From contig NC_056005.1 in NCBI RefSeq assembly GCF_018446385.1, positions 95,897,171-95,961,170 on the forward strand: 64,000 bases of DNA. The letters are read 5' to 3'. Shown piece by piece: positions 26,862 to 40,270 of the stretch (positions within the stretch are counted from its first letter, which is position 1; every line of letters starts with the position of its first letter). The position numbers were made by a program, and so were the translations under genes. The notes below the pieces were generated by a model, which worked only from the letters and a program-made list of their open reading frames with translations, searched no databases and was not told where the DNA came from. The DNA comes from Zingiber officinale (Eukaryota > Streptophyta > Magnoliopsida > Zingiberales > Zingiberaceae).

Positions 26862-28700
26862 AGAGTTGATTGATAGTCTTCTACAGTTGATTGTTCGACC
26901 ATTCGGTTGACCGATCGAGCAGGCTAACCAGTCTTTTTGGCTAAGTAGAGCAAGGCCACCTAGACTAGGACCGCTCAGCACTAGACCAGGGTTGCTCAGC
27001 ACTAGACCAGGGCCACCTAAGCCAGGGTCCTCCGGTACTATTCTAGGCCGACCCAGACTAGGACCACCCGACATTATTCCAGAGCCGAGCAACCCATTGA
27101 AGGTTCGTTAGACCGCTAAGTTTATCAATCATTTGTCTCATCTACTGACACCTAGACAGGGGTAACATAACCTTCTAACATCTTTTGTTTTGACATGACC
27201 CTCCTATGAAAAGAGGGAGGAAAAAAAGGAGAGGAAGGAGATAAGGGAAAAACGAATAGAGACTCCTTACTTTATACACTTATTTTGTTATTTATTCTTT
27301 GGCACTATTCATCTTCTTCATACTGGACATCACCGGAAACTAACTTGAGCGGTTACGACTAACGTTACAACTAACTCACCAATCTACTAGAGGGTACCCG
27401 TTTGGACCAGGGTACGTTTTCGAAGCTTATTTTTCATGCATTTCATCTCTCAACCATTTAGCTGGCTCCTTACATGTTTTTAGGACCGGCCTCGAGTGTT
27501 GGAGTGTAAGGCCAAGGCCGGCCCAGTCTGTTTGCAGATTCTTCCAACGATGGGGATAACTCACTCCCTCCTAATTTCTAGCTCGAGGTCTCCTGATGGT
27601 CAATACCAATATCACATCATTAGCGGTCTACTCTTCTCAACTTCTAGACAGGATCAATACTCATTCATGTTTCTTTTTTCAATTTACAATAAAGCCTTAG
27701 AGTAAGCGGTAAAGGCAATGCTAAGGATTATTAGTAATACACACATGGGACACAAATATGATCAGCGAATATTATATTACAATGGTGAATCTTTTAGCCT
27801 TTTCGATCTCAGCATCAACCTTCTTAAGGAGAACTTTTCCCTTTTTCTCAAGCATTTCAAGCGTCTAAACACATGTACAACGACGATAGCTGTATATTTG
27901 TGATCAAATACATGTTCTTATGAATACAATTCACAAAGAATAAACTACTCTATCAGGCAAAGGCAGAAATGCATAGCGAGTTGTTTGAATGAATTGTTGC
28001 TTTTCCCTCAAGGTTTTATGTTCCAGTGTTGAAGTTTAGTTGATCGCGAACAGTTTTTACATGAAACATAAAATTACCGAATCCTGGTCGATCGAAGAAC
28101 CTCATTTAGTTTCTCAATGGTTGCCAAGGCACTGGTTTGCCCCTTGGCCTTTCCTAAGAGCCTACTAAACATCCTCGGGGTCCTTGGAACCAAATGGAAC
28201 TTCAGAATCTCCAACCAAAATCACAACACTAGAGCAATCGCTGCATCATTGAAGTCGATCCGGTCCAACGAATCCAAATCAAGGTAACCATGAACTAAGG
28301 TAACTGGAAATCAGTAACAATAACCACTAAGAATCTGTTTGGAGAAAAGATTCATAATGTCATATGTCTATATTCAACATCTTCAAGTAAGTTTTAGATC
28401 ATCTAACATTAATTTTAACAATGTAATTCACCAACACTTGAATATACAACAACAACAACAACAAAGTATCATTTTCTCAAAATAGAATATGAATAGTAAT
28501 TTCTTCAATTGGGAAAATCCCTTACAATCTTGTACAACATAACAATGACACTCATTCATTCCACACAATATGGTACAATCTTTGGGCCACAGCAATCTAC
28601 CACCTTTATATACTTCAACTAAAACATGGCCACAGTTTGAAATTGTTCTATGAAAAAAAAAAATACTACATTGTAATGTGCAACTATACAGTTGCAATCT
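26862..28700. other. Intergenic DNA, no gene seen
   Basis: 26880-27120 has repeated GCTCAGCACTAGACCAGG and CCCAGACTAGGACCAC phrases that look like old LTR sequence, with a single GACCGATC. The remainder shows no coding structure; a (CAA)n run lies at about 28447-28463. The right part (about 28700-29160) is probably the 3' UTR of the next gene. Confidence 0.45.
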
Positions 28701-29160
28701 GCTCTCCTTTGCTTCCTTCAGCTATTTTTATCGAAAAAGATTATGTCAGTCAATTGGTTGCAGCTTCCATCTCCACTGCATCAGTGAATCAAACTATTAA
28801 CTTTGCTTAATTCATGTGGGCATTATCATTAGCTGAATGGCAGCCTTAATCTCAAACAGAAATCCAAATTTCGGAAAGGCGAGATAGATATCATCTACGA
28901 GTAAAAGGAGGGAGCAGGATCATCCATGAGATCCAGAACTGGCTGTAAATGAAATCCTACTTGTTCTGTGAAGTCCCAAGAACACCTTTGAAGGACACCA
29001 TCCAAGTAGTTGTGTTCAGTGGTACTTTTCATCAAAGAGAACTAAAAATGACCTCAAATTCAGCAGCTGAATCAACACTGCTGTCTGGAGGCTGGAATAA
29101 GATGGAGTTCTAAAACTCTAGTCGCCACTACTTCGAGAATTATGAGCTTCTATGTCAGGC

Positions 29161-32100
29161 TCATATAATTTGGTCCCCGGTGAGTAGCTCTATTTCAAAT
29201 TGACAGAACATATCCTTAAGGCGAAGGGAAGCATCGGATGTCAAGCTCTTAGTGATCTTCCTTTTCTGTTTGGTACCTTTGAGCAAACTAATTCCTAGAG
29301 TTACCTGGACATAGCATGCTTTCGGTACAGAAGACACATCTTGGATCTGGTATTTTAGAAGAAGCTGCAAAAGAAGGAAACATGAACTTGAATGAACTGA
29401 GTAGTGCTTTTTTTTCCTATTTATGAGAGACTAGAATTTCCAACCAAATGAGCCAGTTCATGGAATTAAATTATACAGATTCTGATTACAGCATGAATTG
29501 GCAAACCCTGTATGTAGGACTAAATGGACAAAAATAATTCATGAACAAGATTGAAGATTGATGCTCAGCTCAATAAAAACTTGTATTTTTGTTCAATTAT
29601 ATAGATATATGAATGTATCATGAACAGAAAAAATTGATAATACACATGCATATTTATAATATACTATTTGTATCAATTATATTGGTATTTCATAAATTTT
29701 ACAGTTTTAAATTATTTATAGCATGTTAGAAAGTTCTATTTATTGGATCAATCAATTAACTAAATCTTAAAGAGAACCGTGTGGTTAGTTGAGCTCGGTA
29801 AATTATAAGCACGACCATGTGGCTAATTGAGTTCAGTAAATTATAAGGAAAGTGATGTTGCTAGTTGAGTTTGATAAAAGCTTGAGTTCGGCTAGAGCTC
29901 AACAAGCTTTCTAACAAGTTTGAACAAGCTCATCAAGATAAATAATCAAGCTTGAACACTATCAAAGCATCAAGTTCAGTTCAGCTGAACATCATCAAAG
30001 CAACAAGTTCAGTTCAGCTTTGGCTGATTTGCAGCCTTACCTCTAGGACTAATAAGCCACTAGAACAGTCAAAAAGCAAAAAGGTTTGAGCATCAAATTT
30101 CAAAAGTACAGGGATTATGTGATTATGCAGTAATCAGAAAGGGCCTTGGTCCATAAGATATCACAGAGCTTACGAAATATTGCTTTTTAGTATCAAGGAT
30201 GTCTACGAAACTTGGAAACAAGCTACTCTTTGATCAGCAAATGCAATATCAGATATTTTCTAAAGATGCAAACAGGATGACAGTGGCAGAATTTGTAAGG
30301 CACATACACTTAGATAAGCACACAATTGATGCTCTTGGGGTTGAAGGGATATAGACTCTTCGATAACCCATCCGCTTCCATCAGACAAGGGATACTTTTT
30401 CTGAGTGCCGGTAACTTCACCAGTGAAACATGATAGATTCTTGTCAACTTTGTAACTAATTCGCCTCTGATGCACGTCAGGTTTAACTGATTGCCATGGC
30501 GTAGTCAAGTAGTCAATGCAACCAACTTTTTGCATAATCTTAGGCTCCAACAGGCCTCCAAATAGATCCACCACGGAGCTTGCCTAAAAAAACATTGAGC
30601 ATCACAATTTTTACTGATACTTTTCTTATAAAATTCATGAATTACTTTAACATTGTTCAATCTGAGTTGGGAAAATGACTCACAGCCAGTGGAAGGCCAT
30701 CGGAGAATACCTCGATCATCTTCACATCCTCTGATCCCAGGAATGAACCAGTTTCTTCTTTTGCTTCAGATTCATTTTGGGCAAGTTGCATCTTCTGTTC
30801 GGGACTCAAAGATCTTGCTTTCCACAATGCCATGATAGTCCTGTTTGCCATGATTCAAAGTGCAAGATAAGAAATTATGTTAAAAAAATAACTAACTGCA
30901 AAATTGCAGCTGCTTGATTTTACATCAAGAAATTTCCACCAAAAAAGTGGTATTTCTCAAATCAAGTGGATATCAATTGCAATAACGTCGAAGCTAAGAC
31001 TAAGCTGATATTCTATAATTCAATTAACTGTTATAGGTTGCATTAGCAGTGTCATCCAAGTTATGTTGAAATAAAGTATCATCCAACTATAAGTTTTACC
31101 TGCTGGCTACATTGAATGAGACAAATGATTGAAAATGGAATTTTAGTCTCCCATCATGGTCAACTTCTTTTGCTCCATGCTTGGCATCCATGCCTCTGCC
31201 TTCGCTTAGAATAATAATCAAAGAAGGGATACCTACATTTGCCAGAGATGGTGGAGCAACTTGGATGTCGTCAATGTCATCCCAGAGAATAAAAAACTTG
31301 GTTTTGTGTCCAAATATGTTTGCAGAAAACCCAACAACTCTTGCAGAAAGAAAGAGACGACCCTGCAGAACTGTGAGTTTAGCTACTCAAGCAGGTTAAT
31401 TAACATGTAAAACAGAATCAAAATGGAAATACAGATTGAGAATAATGCACTTGTACAGAAATGTATTGAGATAGAATATCCTCTTCCAGTTTATTTCCAA
31501 ATTTGTTGCCCCTAAAGTAAGCATTAAGTACCTGTAAAAGCATTTTCCGCTTCAAATGACAAGAAAAATCATTAATGAGAAATTCTTCTTGGGGAAGACC
31601 AAAAAGCTTCTGGAATGAAGAATTTGTTTGAGGGGACCGCAGATTTATCTACAAATATAATCATCTAAAACTTAAGCTAGAAGAAATGAAAAATAAAAAA
31701 GTATCATGAAATTGAATGGTGGTTTACCTTCTTCCCAACCTCCTTCTCCATTTTAGTTAGGTACTGTCTAACAACTTCATTGCTTGTTGAATTGTTCAAG
31801 AAAATCCTCAAATGCAACTTAGACTGACATGCCTGAGCAAGATTTCCTTGAAGAGGGATCCAGATATCAGCTAGTTTTGACAAGTTAGATTTCACAAAGT
31901 TGACTTCAGCATGGCCCAGGGAGATAGCATCTTCTGAAGGCCCATCAAAATCATAAACTACAACCTCCATTCTCGATGGAGGATCATCCATGGGATCAAA
32001 TTCAAATACCTCTGCAATTTCAACCAAATAAGAAAATAAGTAGTAATGCACTATGTCAAGTTTAAGAAACAAAGAAAAGCCTGGAGTGCGCAAAAGGAAG

Positions 32101-35100
32101 TGGCACTTCATGCGATTACCATTCCATACAGGATTTGTTGTTTGAAACTTGATAGAGCTTGTCTTCGTCTTTCCATTGCATTTAAAAACGACATAGGAAT
32201 CAGATGATCCAAATGAATATGCAGCTGCGATGTTGCTTGCTTCAATCAATGCAACAGTCAGCAACCAACCATCTCCTTGTGATTTAACGCTACAATCATT
32301 CCCTGTGGACATAAAAACAGTTTAATCAAGGGAAAAAGTTGAATACAATGTATGTGGTGGGATGAAGGTCTCACTGTTATGTTCTCTAGCACGCAAGAAG
32401 CGTCCAATTACTTTTAGAACATATTGCCCTTGAATTATTAAAACTGCTGACACTAGAAATTCTGTAAGAGAATCAGGCAAATCAAGGCCAACAAGCTCAA
32501 GCCCATGAACCATACTCGGGTTGGCTATTAGGATGTGAGCACACACATAAATGCATATAAAAAGAGAGAGGAGAACAGCAAAATTCTGCAGGAAGTGAAC
32601 TGCCAAACCCAATCCCGTTTCTTTCTTTGTCTCGGGCACTGTCAAGTTTTCCTCTATTTTAGAAGAAGAGTCTTCCAGGGAAAGTGGTTTAACATGTTTG
32701 GAAAGAATATCAACAAACTGGGCAAAACTCTCTATCAGACCTTGCTTTGCTCCGCTTTCAATCATGCCTTTCATCATAGTACTTTGAAGAAAGTTTATAC
32801 GCCACGATATCAGCAAATTTGATGACTGGTTTGGAGATGGCAACTGAGGTCCTGGCATTATACAATAAAGGATCTCTGTCTTGAAATAGCTACCAAAAGG
32901 AACATCGGGAATGCTTACACTTGCCAGAATAGCAAACTGTTTTCCATCTGCTTTCAAATATGTCTGCTCTTCCGTAGCTCTTACAGACTTAATCAGTTTA
33001 CTTGCAGCTTTTGTATAAGTTATCACTCTCTTCAAACTACTTTCATCATTGATAAGCCTCCAGGATTCCTTTTTCAGATCTGTAGTTCCCTGAACTTCTG
33101 CAACAGAATCCCCAAAGTTTGAATCCGGTGAAAATAAGAGGTTGTTCAAATCAACTGGTGCAATATCATAAGACTGATCTAGCAATACCCCACCAGGTAG
33201 TTTTCCGGGCATACCAGTCCCATTATCCTTTGTAGCTACAGTTTCCAACAGAGAACTGAAATTATTTTCACATGGCTCATTAGAAGATGGGTCAGCACAT
33301 ATCTCTGTTTCTGCAGGTGCACTTTGGGATTGTTCCGGGGAACCGAGATCTTTTCTATCAGCTAACACCAAGGAATCTGTATTTCTCCCGAGAAAAAATT
33401 GAGACAATACTTCAACAAAAGAGCCTGCACTCAACTTATCTTCCTTGGTAATTGTAGTATTGTCAAGTCTCAAAGGTGGAGAAGAAGGAGAAGAAGGCTC
33501 TACTTTTTCACTAGAAGTGTAGAAAGGAGCCTCCTTAATTAGTTCAAATGACTCCGAACTTGATGCAACGTTAGCAAAGGAAGATACCTGTTCAGTAATA
33601 GAAGATTCATCCAAGATATTGTTCCTAGGGGACAAAGATATAGCAAGACAAATTTCCCCTACACATAGTAGAAACTAAATGGTTAGTCTCACTAATAAAT
33701 AAAATAAATAGCCATTTATGAGTAAACTATAATGTAAAACTCTCAAGCTATAAAGACATTAATGCTCTTGGTGAGGAATTTTTTTGTGTTTGATTATGCA
33801 TTTTAAAACAAGCTAAAGATTTCTTTCTGGTGTTTGTTCATTAATAAAAATGTGAAGATATATAGACCAAGCACACCTAATGTGCTAAACTTAGGTTCAT
33901 CCAATTTTAATACAATATGCATAGATTAGATAGTTTCACTATACAATAGTTTAAATATGCATATTATATATAAAAAAAAGGGCAGCCCAGTGCACGAAGC
34001 GCCCGCCATGTGAGGTCCCGGGGAAGGATCCATTGTACACAGCATTCTTTTTGCAAGAGGCTGTTTCCAGAATTCGAACCCATGACCTTTTGGTAACATG
34101 GCAACAACTTTACCTTGCGCCAAGGCTCCCTTTAAAGATGCATATTATATATTAACACTTATTATTTCATCTGTCTTTATCTATTTAATTTTTAATTATC
34201 TAATTATTATTATATTGTTTCATCTTTAGTTTTGGGGGAAGGCCAAGCCTGTCCTTAAGATGGATCAATCGTGTTATTATAACCATGATCATCTGTGATA
34301 TATATATTTTTCTATTATATCAATAATTTTAATTCGTGTAATTGAATATATTATTTATTGGTATACTCTTAATTGTTAGTTAGAGCCCTAGAGCCAATCA
34401 TATGATGATTGTTGTATGGACTCATCGTATCATATTCTTATGTATATAAAGGCATTTGTTTTGGTTATTACACCAGCGGACCAAACACATACTACGACGC
34501 TTCCATCTCATTCGAGAGATCATCGATAGAGGAGATGTAAAGATTTGCAGAGTATCCACAGAAGCTAACATCGCAGATCCCTTGACCAAGGCTTTGGCAC
34601 AAAGAAAGCATGATGGTCACACTAGGTCATTGGGCCTTAGAGCCTACACTAATTGGCACTAGTGCTAGTGGGAGATTGTTAGTTAGAGTCCTAGAGCCAA
34701 TCATATGATGATTGTTGTATGGACTTATTGTATCATATTCTTTTATATATAAAGACATTTGTTTTGGTTATTATACTTACTTGTATTGGTGCCAAATAAC
34801 TAAGTATAATAGCATCCTTGAGTAGAAGGTTCTTATCTATATCAATCGATTGGTTGAATCGATAGTGAGATGGTATAGAGAACACTACTTTTAATCATTC
34901 CTAGTCAAGTATTAATATTCAGGGACAATGTTAATGCGACGAGACTAGCATGTAGGTCAACTCGATGACTTGATCTCACAAGTCATGGATATGGAGATAT
35001 CAAGTTGACACATGGGTATGCATTGGAGAATGTATACTGAATGACCCGCCATGAGAAAGTATCATGGATCGTTATATGAGTGTCATATACTTTCTCATGT

Positions 35101-37268
35101 GGCTATTAGTATGACTATTAGTCCTTAGACCTGAAGTCACCATGGCTCCCTACATAAGGAGTTACACACTTTGGCTTCGTCAAACGTCACCTGTAAATGG
35201 GTGAACTATAAAGGCGATCACTGGGTATGTAACAAATTATGCGGAGGGATGTATTATGCGGAGGGATGTGAGTGATGTAGATGAGATCTGTCCCTCCTAT
35301 ATAACGGGATTGACATCGTTATTCTTGATAGAGTGAGACCACTAAGTGCATGGTCATGCCCAAATGAGTCAATATGAGATATTGAGCTCATTTGATTATA
35401 GTGAGTCTACTTGGAGTTCAAGATTTAGATTGATTAGAGGATGACACGGTCTATGTCTCAAATTGATCAATCTAGATGTCAAGGATAGAAGGACACTTGC
35501 CATATATTGTGAAGAGTCACGATTAGTAGTCACAAGGTGATGTTGGATCTCAACATTCTTGTAACTTAGGTAGTAATGATGTGTTGCTAGATACCGCTCA
35601 TTACTTATGCTTCTAAATGGGTTTAGGAGCATTGTCAACGTTACAAGAACCTATAGGGTCACACACAAAAGGCAATTAGATGGAGATTCGGTTCATATGA
35701 TGAACCAAGAGAATTAGGTTCATGTGATGAACCAAATTGGATTAAGAGTAATCCAAATTAGATTAATTGAGTAAGACTCGATTGAGTTAGACTTGAGTTA
35801 GACTCAAGTGAGGTTAGACTTGAGTTAGACTCAAGTGAGGCTTAATGATGATATTCATTGAATTTTGAATTCAATGATAAATAGAATTCAATTTGAATTT
35901 TAGATTCAAATTTCGAATGAGTTTCAAAAATGGTCATTTAATGAAGAATATTAAATACTCATTAAGGCTCATTAATGAGGCTCATTAATGGTGTTAATGA
36001 GCATTAAGTATTTTCATTAGATGAAAATACTTAAGCCATTTTTTACTCTTATTTTCATGATCGATCATTATTCCTCCTTGCTTCTTCTTCTCTCCCTCTC
36101 CTCCTCCTTGGCCGAAACCCTCAAAGAGTGCTAGCACACTCTAAGGTTTCTTCTCCACCTAATTGTTCGTGTGGATACACATAGAGGGGTGTTCACTTGA
36201 CACCCTTGAGATCTGGCATCTTCTTGGACGAGCAGGATAAGCGAAGGGCTTCGCATCAAAGGTATAAACTCCTAAACATGTAGATCTAAAGTAGATCTAG
36301 GATTAGAAAACACGTACATGAAAAATTTAATATTCGCACGGATCCGGTGGCATGGGATTTCGGAGTTTTCGCAACGCAAAAAGCGGTTTTTGCGACTCGA
36401 AAATCCCAACATTAATATACTTACTATTATATTTTACCTAACTATTACTTTGATTTACTTGTTTTTGAAGTTGCAAGTAACCCAAGTTGAATCAAAAAGT
36501 TGAAAGTACGAGGGGCAGAGGAAGATAAAGAAAACTCTATTTGCAATTAAAATAGATTTTATGAGATATGAAGATTAATAGTGATATATCCTTGTATGGA
36601 GTTACATAGAAAGATAAGATACAATGTAGCCAACAGCAACACAGCTTGGTGATGATATCATAAAACCTTAGACATTAAATGGTTGGACCAAGTAGAGTAA
36701 AAAATCAAATGACCAAATTAGTAGGTTTTAAATTTCAAATTTCTGACAAGGAATGGTGTATCTATCAAACACCAAAGAATGAAACAAGATCATAGTTGCC
36801 GAAACAAGGCAAGCACTCTTTGTATATTCCTGGTTCTCTAGATTTTACCCAAACCATAAAGAAAGAATCTGAACTGAGACTATAAATAAGAGAAACAAGA
36901 AGATAAATTGAATTCATACCTGTTTTTTTTGTCTTTGATTTCTTGTTCTTGGATTGAAGCTGGTACCAATGTGTCTGCAATGATAGATTTTCACCATCCA
37001 AAACTTTCAACAATGACACCTTCACCTTCCCCAGGACATCATTGTTAAAGTACTTATCCTCATTGAAGACGGTTATGATAAGCTCTTCGCTGAGTTCTCC
37101 AACCATGAAGTCGAATTTTTCATCCCAAACAGGGTTCAAGTTCTTCTTCACTACCTTTGTTTTTGACCTATGGTTGCCAAGCTGCAATCTCACGTAAGGA
37201 TCACATGTGCCACTCAGATTCACCACAGGAAGGTTACGGGCTTCAATGACATGAACCCAAAGCTTCAT
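29161..37268 (-). CDS. C2 and GRAM/VASt domain-containing membrane protein (At1g03370-like)
   Basis: Nine coding exons on the minus strand: 37268-36920, 33658-32375, 32302-32120, 32011-31728, 31648-31532, 31362-31100, 30840-30684, 30583-30308, 29364-29161. They sum to 3117 bases (1038 residues) with phases agreeing at every junction. Domains: N-terminal C2 (about 1-115; SGTCDPYVRLQLG, KNLNPVWDEKFDF), serine-rich linker, VASt/StAR-like (about 275-440; TYLKADGKQFAI, LNFLQSTMMKGMI-like), one membrane segment (about 473-495), second C2 (about 560-660), GRAM (about 705-815), second VASt (about 845-1010). This order matches the plant C2-GRAM family (At1g03370, At5g50170), thought to bind membranes through Ca2+/phospholipid and carry or sense lipid; that role is inferred. 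The start is the ATG giving MKLWVHVIEARNLP. Confidence 0.93.
33972..34137 (-). mobile_element. Au-type tRNA-derived SINE
   Basis: The minus strand starts GGAGCCTTGGCGCAAGG after CTTTAAAG, with A-box-like TGGCGCAAGG and B-box GGTTCGAATTC (pol III promoter), and ends CACTGGGCTGCCC plus a T-run, the plan of the plant Au SINE. It is flanked by the 15-bp direct repeat ATGCATATTATATAT (33957-33971 and 34138-34152). It lies in intron 1 of the C2-GRAM gene, same strand. Confidence 0.93.
34374..36411 (+). mobile_element. Internally deleted copia element in intron 1 of the C2-GRAM gene
   Basis: Exact 5-bp flanks TTAAT (34369-34373 and 36412-36416). It consists of the first ~102 bases of the 5' LTR (34374-34475), about 200 bases of the Pol end and 3' tail, and a whole 3' LTR (34677-36411) beginning TGTTAGTTAG and ending CCCAACA. 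The rest of the 5' LTR, gag and most of pol are gone. Same family as the solo LTR at 21966. Confidence 0.92.
34476..34665 (+). pseudogene. pol: C-terminal fragment of copia RNase H
   Basis: Reads RTKHILRRFHLIREIIDRGD, then VSTEANIADPLTKAL, the last conserved segments of copia RNase H, ending about a dozen bases before a GTGGGAGAT purine tract and the 3' LTR. Confidence 0.9.
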
Positions 37269-38140
37269 TTCCAACAAACTGTATCTAAACTTTAAGGAAA
37301 AGAAAAACAACAAGCAGATTAGAGATACACACACACGCACACAAGAGAGAGAATGAAACTGCTATCGATTAATCAAAATCGATAAGCATAGCATCAAAAT
37401 TAACTTACATATTTCCTTTGGGCAATTTATCCAAGATTCTGTGCTCCGAGCATGGAAATGAATCTAGCATTTAGATAATGAGCAGCTTCAGAGATATTTC
37501 TCATGTGGGTACTACAAAGGAATGGAAAGAAAAATCTGGTCGGATTTGCGTTCCATTTTCCCCCCTCAAAGAAAGAGGAAAAATTGCAATCAAACAATTC
37601 GGACTCACAGATCTTCTTCAATCCTTAGGGCAACAAAAAAAAAGGGTGAAAAATAAGATTTTGGAGCATAGAATGAAAATTAACTATTTGACGATCAAAA
37701 TGTTCAAAAGCTTTGAGCCTAACTTGCCTCGCCTGGTCCGATGCAACCGGAAGAAACTTTACTACTTTAGGAGCGGACTGCGGAGAAAATGCGAAGTCAC
37801 ACAGAAGGTGAACTATTCCTGAGAACTGAGGGGAGGAAAAATGCCATCGGGAATCGCGTAGCGTCGCTCCTCGCAAACCCCGAAGAGTTCGGAATCATGG
37901 AAATCTATCAAAATAACCGTCCTACGTCGAACTCCCACGTGGAAGCCGCGGCGACCGATGCAGAGACCGAAATGGGGATATCTGAAACAGGAATCAGAGG
38001 GGAGGAAGAACGAACCCTAATCCGACACATCGCGGGCGTGAATCGAAAACCGCCAAGGATTTGCTCGACGGGATTTTGAATTTGATCGGAGTAGGAACCG
38101 AATCATGCGGCGACCGAGATACGCCACGTCAGCCGGCGGG
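37269..38140 (-). promoter_or_regulatory. 5' UTR and promoter region of the C2-GRAM gene
   Basis: On the minus strand a donor AT|GTAAGT (exon end 37409) and acceptor candidates just before the ATG suggest a short 5' UTR intron of about 110-125 bases. The GC-rich block at 37840-38140 is the likely upstream leader/promoter. No TATA box was chosen. Confidence 0.45.
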
Positions 38141-38402
38141 TATTTTAAGGGTAATAAGATAAAAACTGCACAATCTTTTTTGTCAAATGCTTCGTTAATA
38201 ATATAAAATATTCCTCGTTAAAACGGTTAAATCTTGCTTAATTTTATAAAGAGACATGCTTTTCCCCTTCCATACTTTCCCTTTTCCGGTTCCACTTAAA
38301 ATTTACTCTTACACTCCTTTATGAATTTTATTTTTTTATCAGTTAGCGTTAAAAAAACAAAAGATTATTTTTTTTATCAGTTTTATTTTTTTTTAATAGT
38401 AG

Positions 38403-38450
<48 letters not shown>
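38403..38450. repeat. (AT)n microsatellite
   Basis: Pure TA repeat of about 45 bases in AT-rich intergenic DNA. Confidence 0.9.
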
Positions 38451-38454
<4 letters not shown>

Positions 38455-38649
38455 TAATAAAAATAATATAAAATTTAAAATTAAACCAAAATAAAAACAA
38501 AATTGATTAAATTAAAATAAAATTTTCTATATATAAAAATTTGATGAAAAAATCATAAATAAAATTGTTTTAAAAAAATTAAATTAACAAAAAAAAAAGA
38601 GATATAAAAATCATTTGAAATGATGGATACTGTCAGGTAGTGAGGGAAG

Positions 38650-38713
38650 CAATTAGAGTCGAATTCTCTGTCCTCAAATTTTTTTTATCTTCGTGTCCTA
38701 CTCGTCGCCTCCA
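38650..38713. repeat. Left arm of an inverted repeat split by a retrotransposon
   Basis: Reverse complement of 46564-46624 at roughly 80% identity by eye (shared CTCTGTC, CGTGTCC-type and ACTCGTCGCCTC blocks). Removing the 7.6-kb element between them would place the arms roughly 230 bases apart, as in a MITE or foldback element. Confidence 0.7.
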
Positions 38714-38929
38714 GCTCATCGTCCCAATCATAACTATATCCTAGGGGAAAGGTGAATCTAAGGAGGTCGCCATCGATGCAGCCGAATCTGAACAGGGACT
38801 CAAATTGACGGCGGAGGAAAATCTGCTCAGATCCGATCGGATTTCGACGCCGATCGCGTCGATGGTGACCTCATGTGTTCACCTTCTCCTATGATATAGT
38901 TTTGATCAGGACGACGGTCGGAGACCGCT

Positions 38930-40270
38930 TGTTGGATCGAGACGCGCTAGAGGGGGGGGTGAATAGCGCTCGTGGCTATTTTGATCGTATCAGAATCATA
39001 AAACTATCAAAGTAAATATACGCAGCGGAAATAACGAATGCAATCACAGAGGGACACAAGGAGTTTTACTTCGTTCGGAGCCTAAGGCGACTCCTACTCG
39101 AAGGCCCGCGATCCTTGATCGCTTTCCGTTGGCAACAACTATAAGCTCGTAAAATGTACAATAAGATATTACAATTGAAAGAACTAAAACAAATTATACC
39201 GACAACAATAAAGTAGCAGAATCTGAAGCTCCGGGTTGTCGGGGACTTGTAACAGCACTTCTGGGTGTTTCTAGAGCAGCTTGTAGCGTAAGGATTGCTT
39301 GGAGTTCGTTGTCCTTCACTGCTGCTCGAAGACCCCTTATAAAGGGCATCCAAGGCGCCTTGAAAGCCTACGAAGGCGCCTCCATAACTCCGAGTCCACC
39401 GTACAGATGAGCGCTGACCATTCTGCGCCTTATCACCTTGAAGGCGCCTTCATGGGTCTTCAAGGCGCCTTCCAAGGCGCCTTCCAAGGCGCCTCCGTAG
39501 CCAACCGAGGCGCCTTCAGCCCTGCTTCGCAGCCTTGTCAGCTTTTGCACCCAAGGCGCCTCCAAGCTCCATGGAGGCGCCTTGGACACTGTTCATCCGA
39601 GGTTAATCTTTGCACTTTGGTCCCTGCAAGATACATTAATCCCAAATATACCCTGCAGCACAAAGTTAGCACATAAAGCATAATAGAAGTGATAATGATA
39701 GTCTCCGGACTATCCGAGCCTGACTTCGGGTTTCCAACCGGAAACCCTAGGTCGACTCGACGCCTACTGTTCCCTCTACGGGGAACGCGTCCTCACCTAC
39801 TCCACTCAGGAGATTTACCTGTTGCCAGTGCGATCCTCCAGATCGACTGGACTTTTGCTCAGCACTCGACGCTTCCGGACTTTCTGCTGGACATCCGCTT
39901 CCCGGCTAGTCCAGTCTTTCACCTGGTTCGCGACACCAGGACTTTCCACCTAGGGTTACCACCCCCTAGGACTTTTGCCTGAAGCCACCGACCAGCCAAG
40001 ACTTTCCGCATAGGGTTACCACCCCCTATGACCTAGGGTTACCACCCCCTAGGGTTTTCCTCTACCTAGGGTTACCACCCCCTAGGACCTAGGGTTACCA
40101 CCCCCTAGGGTTTTCCATTTGCCTAACCGCAGCTAGGACTTATGCCTAAGTTCCACTTAGGACTTTCCTGCAAACTTGTTCAACATATTAGAAACCAAAA
40201 CACCTTAACTTTGAACCCTTTGACATAATCAAAACATAGGTTCGATCGTCGGATGCTTCCCGCACCAACA
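38930..40270 (-). repeat. 3' LTR (1341 bp) with AAGGCGCCTT palindromes
   Basis: On the minus strand, AAGGCGCC(TT) recurs about ten times at 39345-39590, immediately upstream of a TTTATAAG TATA-like site (about 39328-39338). Five CCTAGGGTTACCACCCCCTA units lie at 39948-40112 versus three in the other LTR. Confidence 0.92.

Noticed and set aside
29760..29990. Tandem GTTGAGCTCGGTAAATTATAAG-like units in intron 8 of the C2-GRAM gene as a functional element
   Set aside because: Only three degraded copies (~37 bases each); looks like common plant background repeat.
34071..34132. tRNA gene
   Set aside because: A-box and B-box belong to an Au SINE with 15-bp target duplication, not to a functional cloverleaf.
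39345..39590. CRISPR-like array of AAGGCGCC repeats
   Set aside because: Repeats are too short and spacing irregular; the region is a plant LTR.
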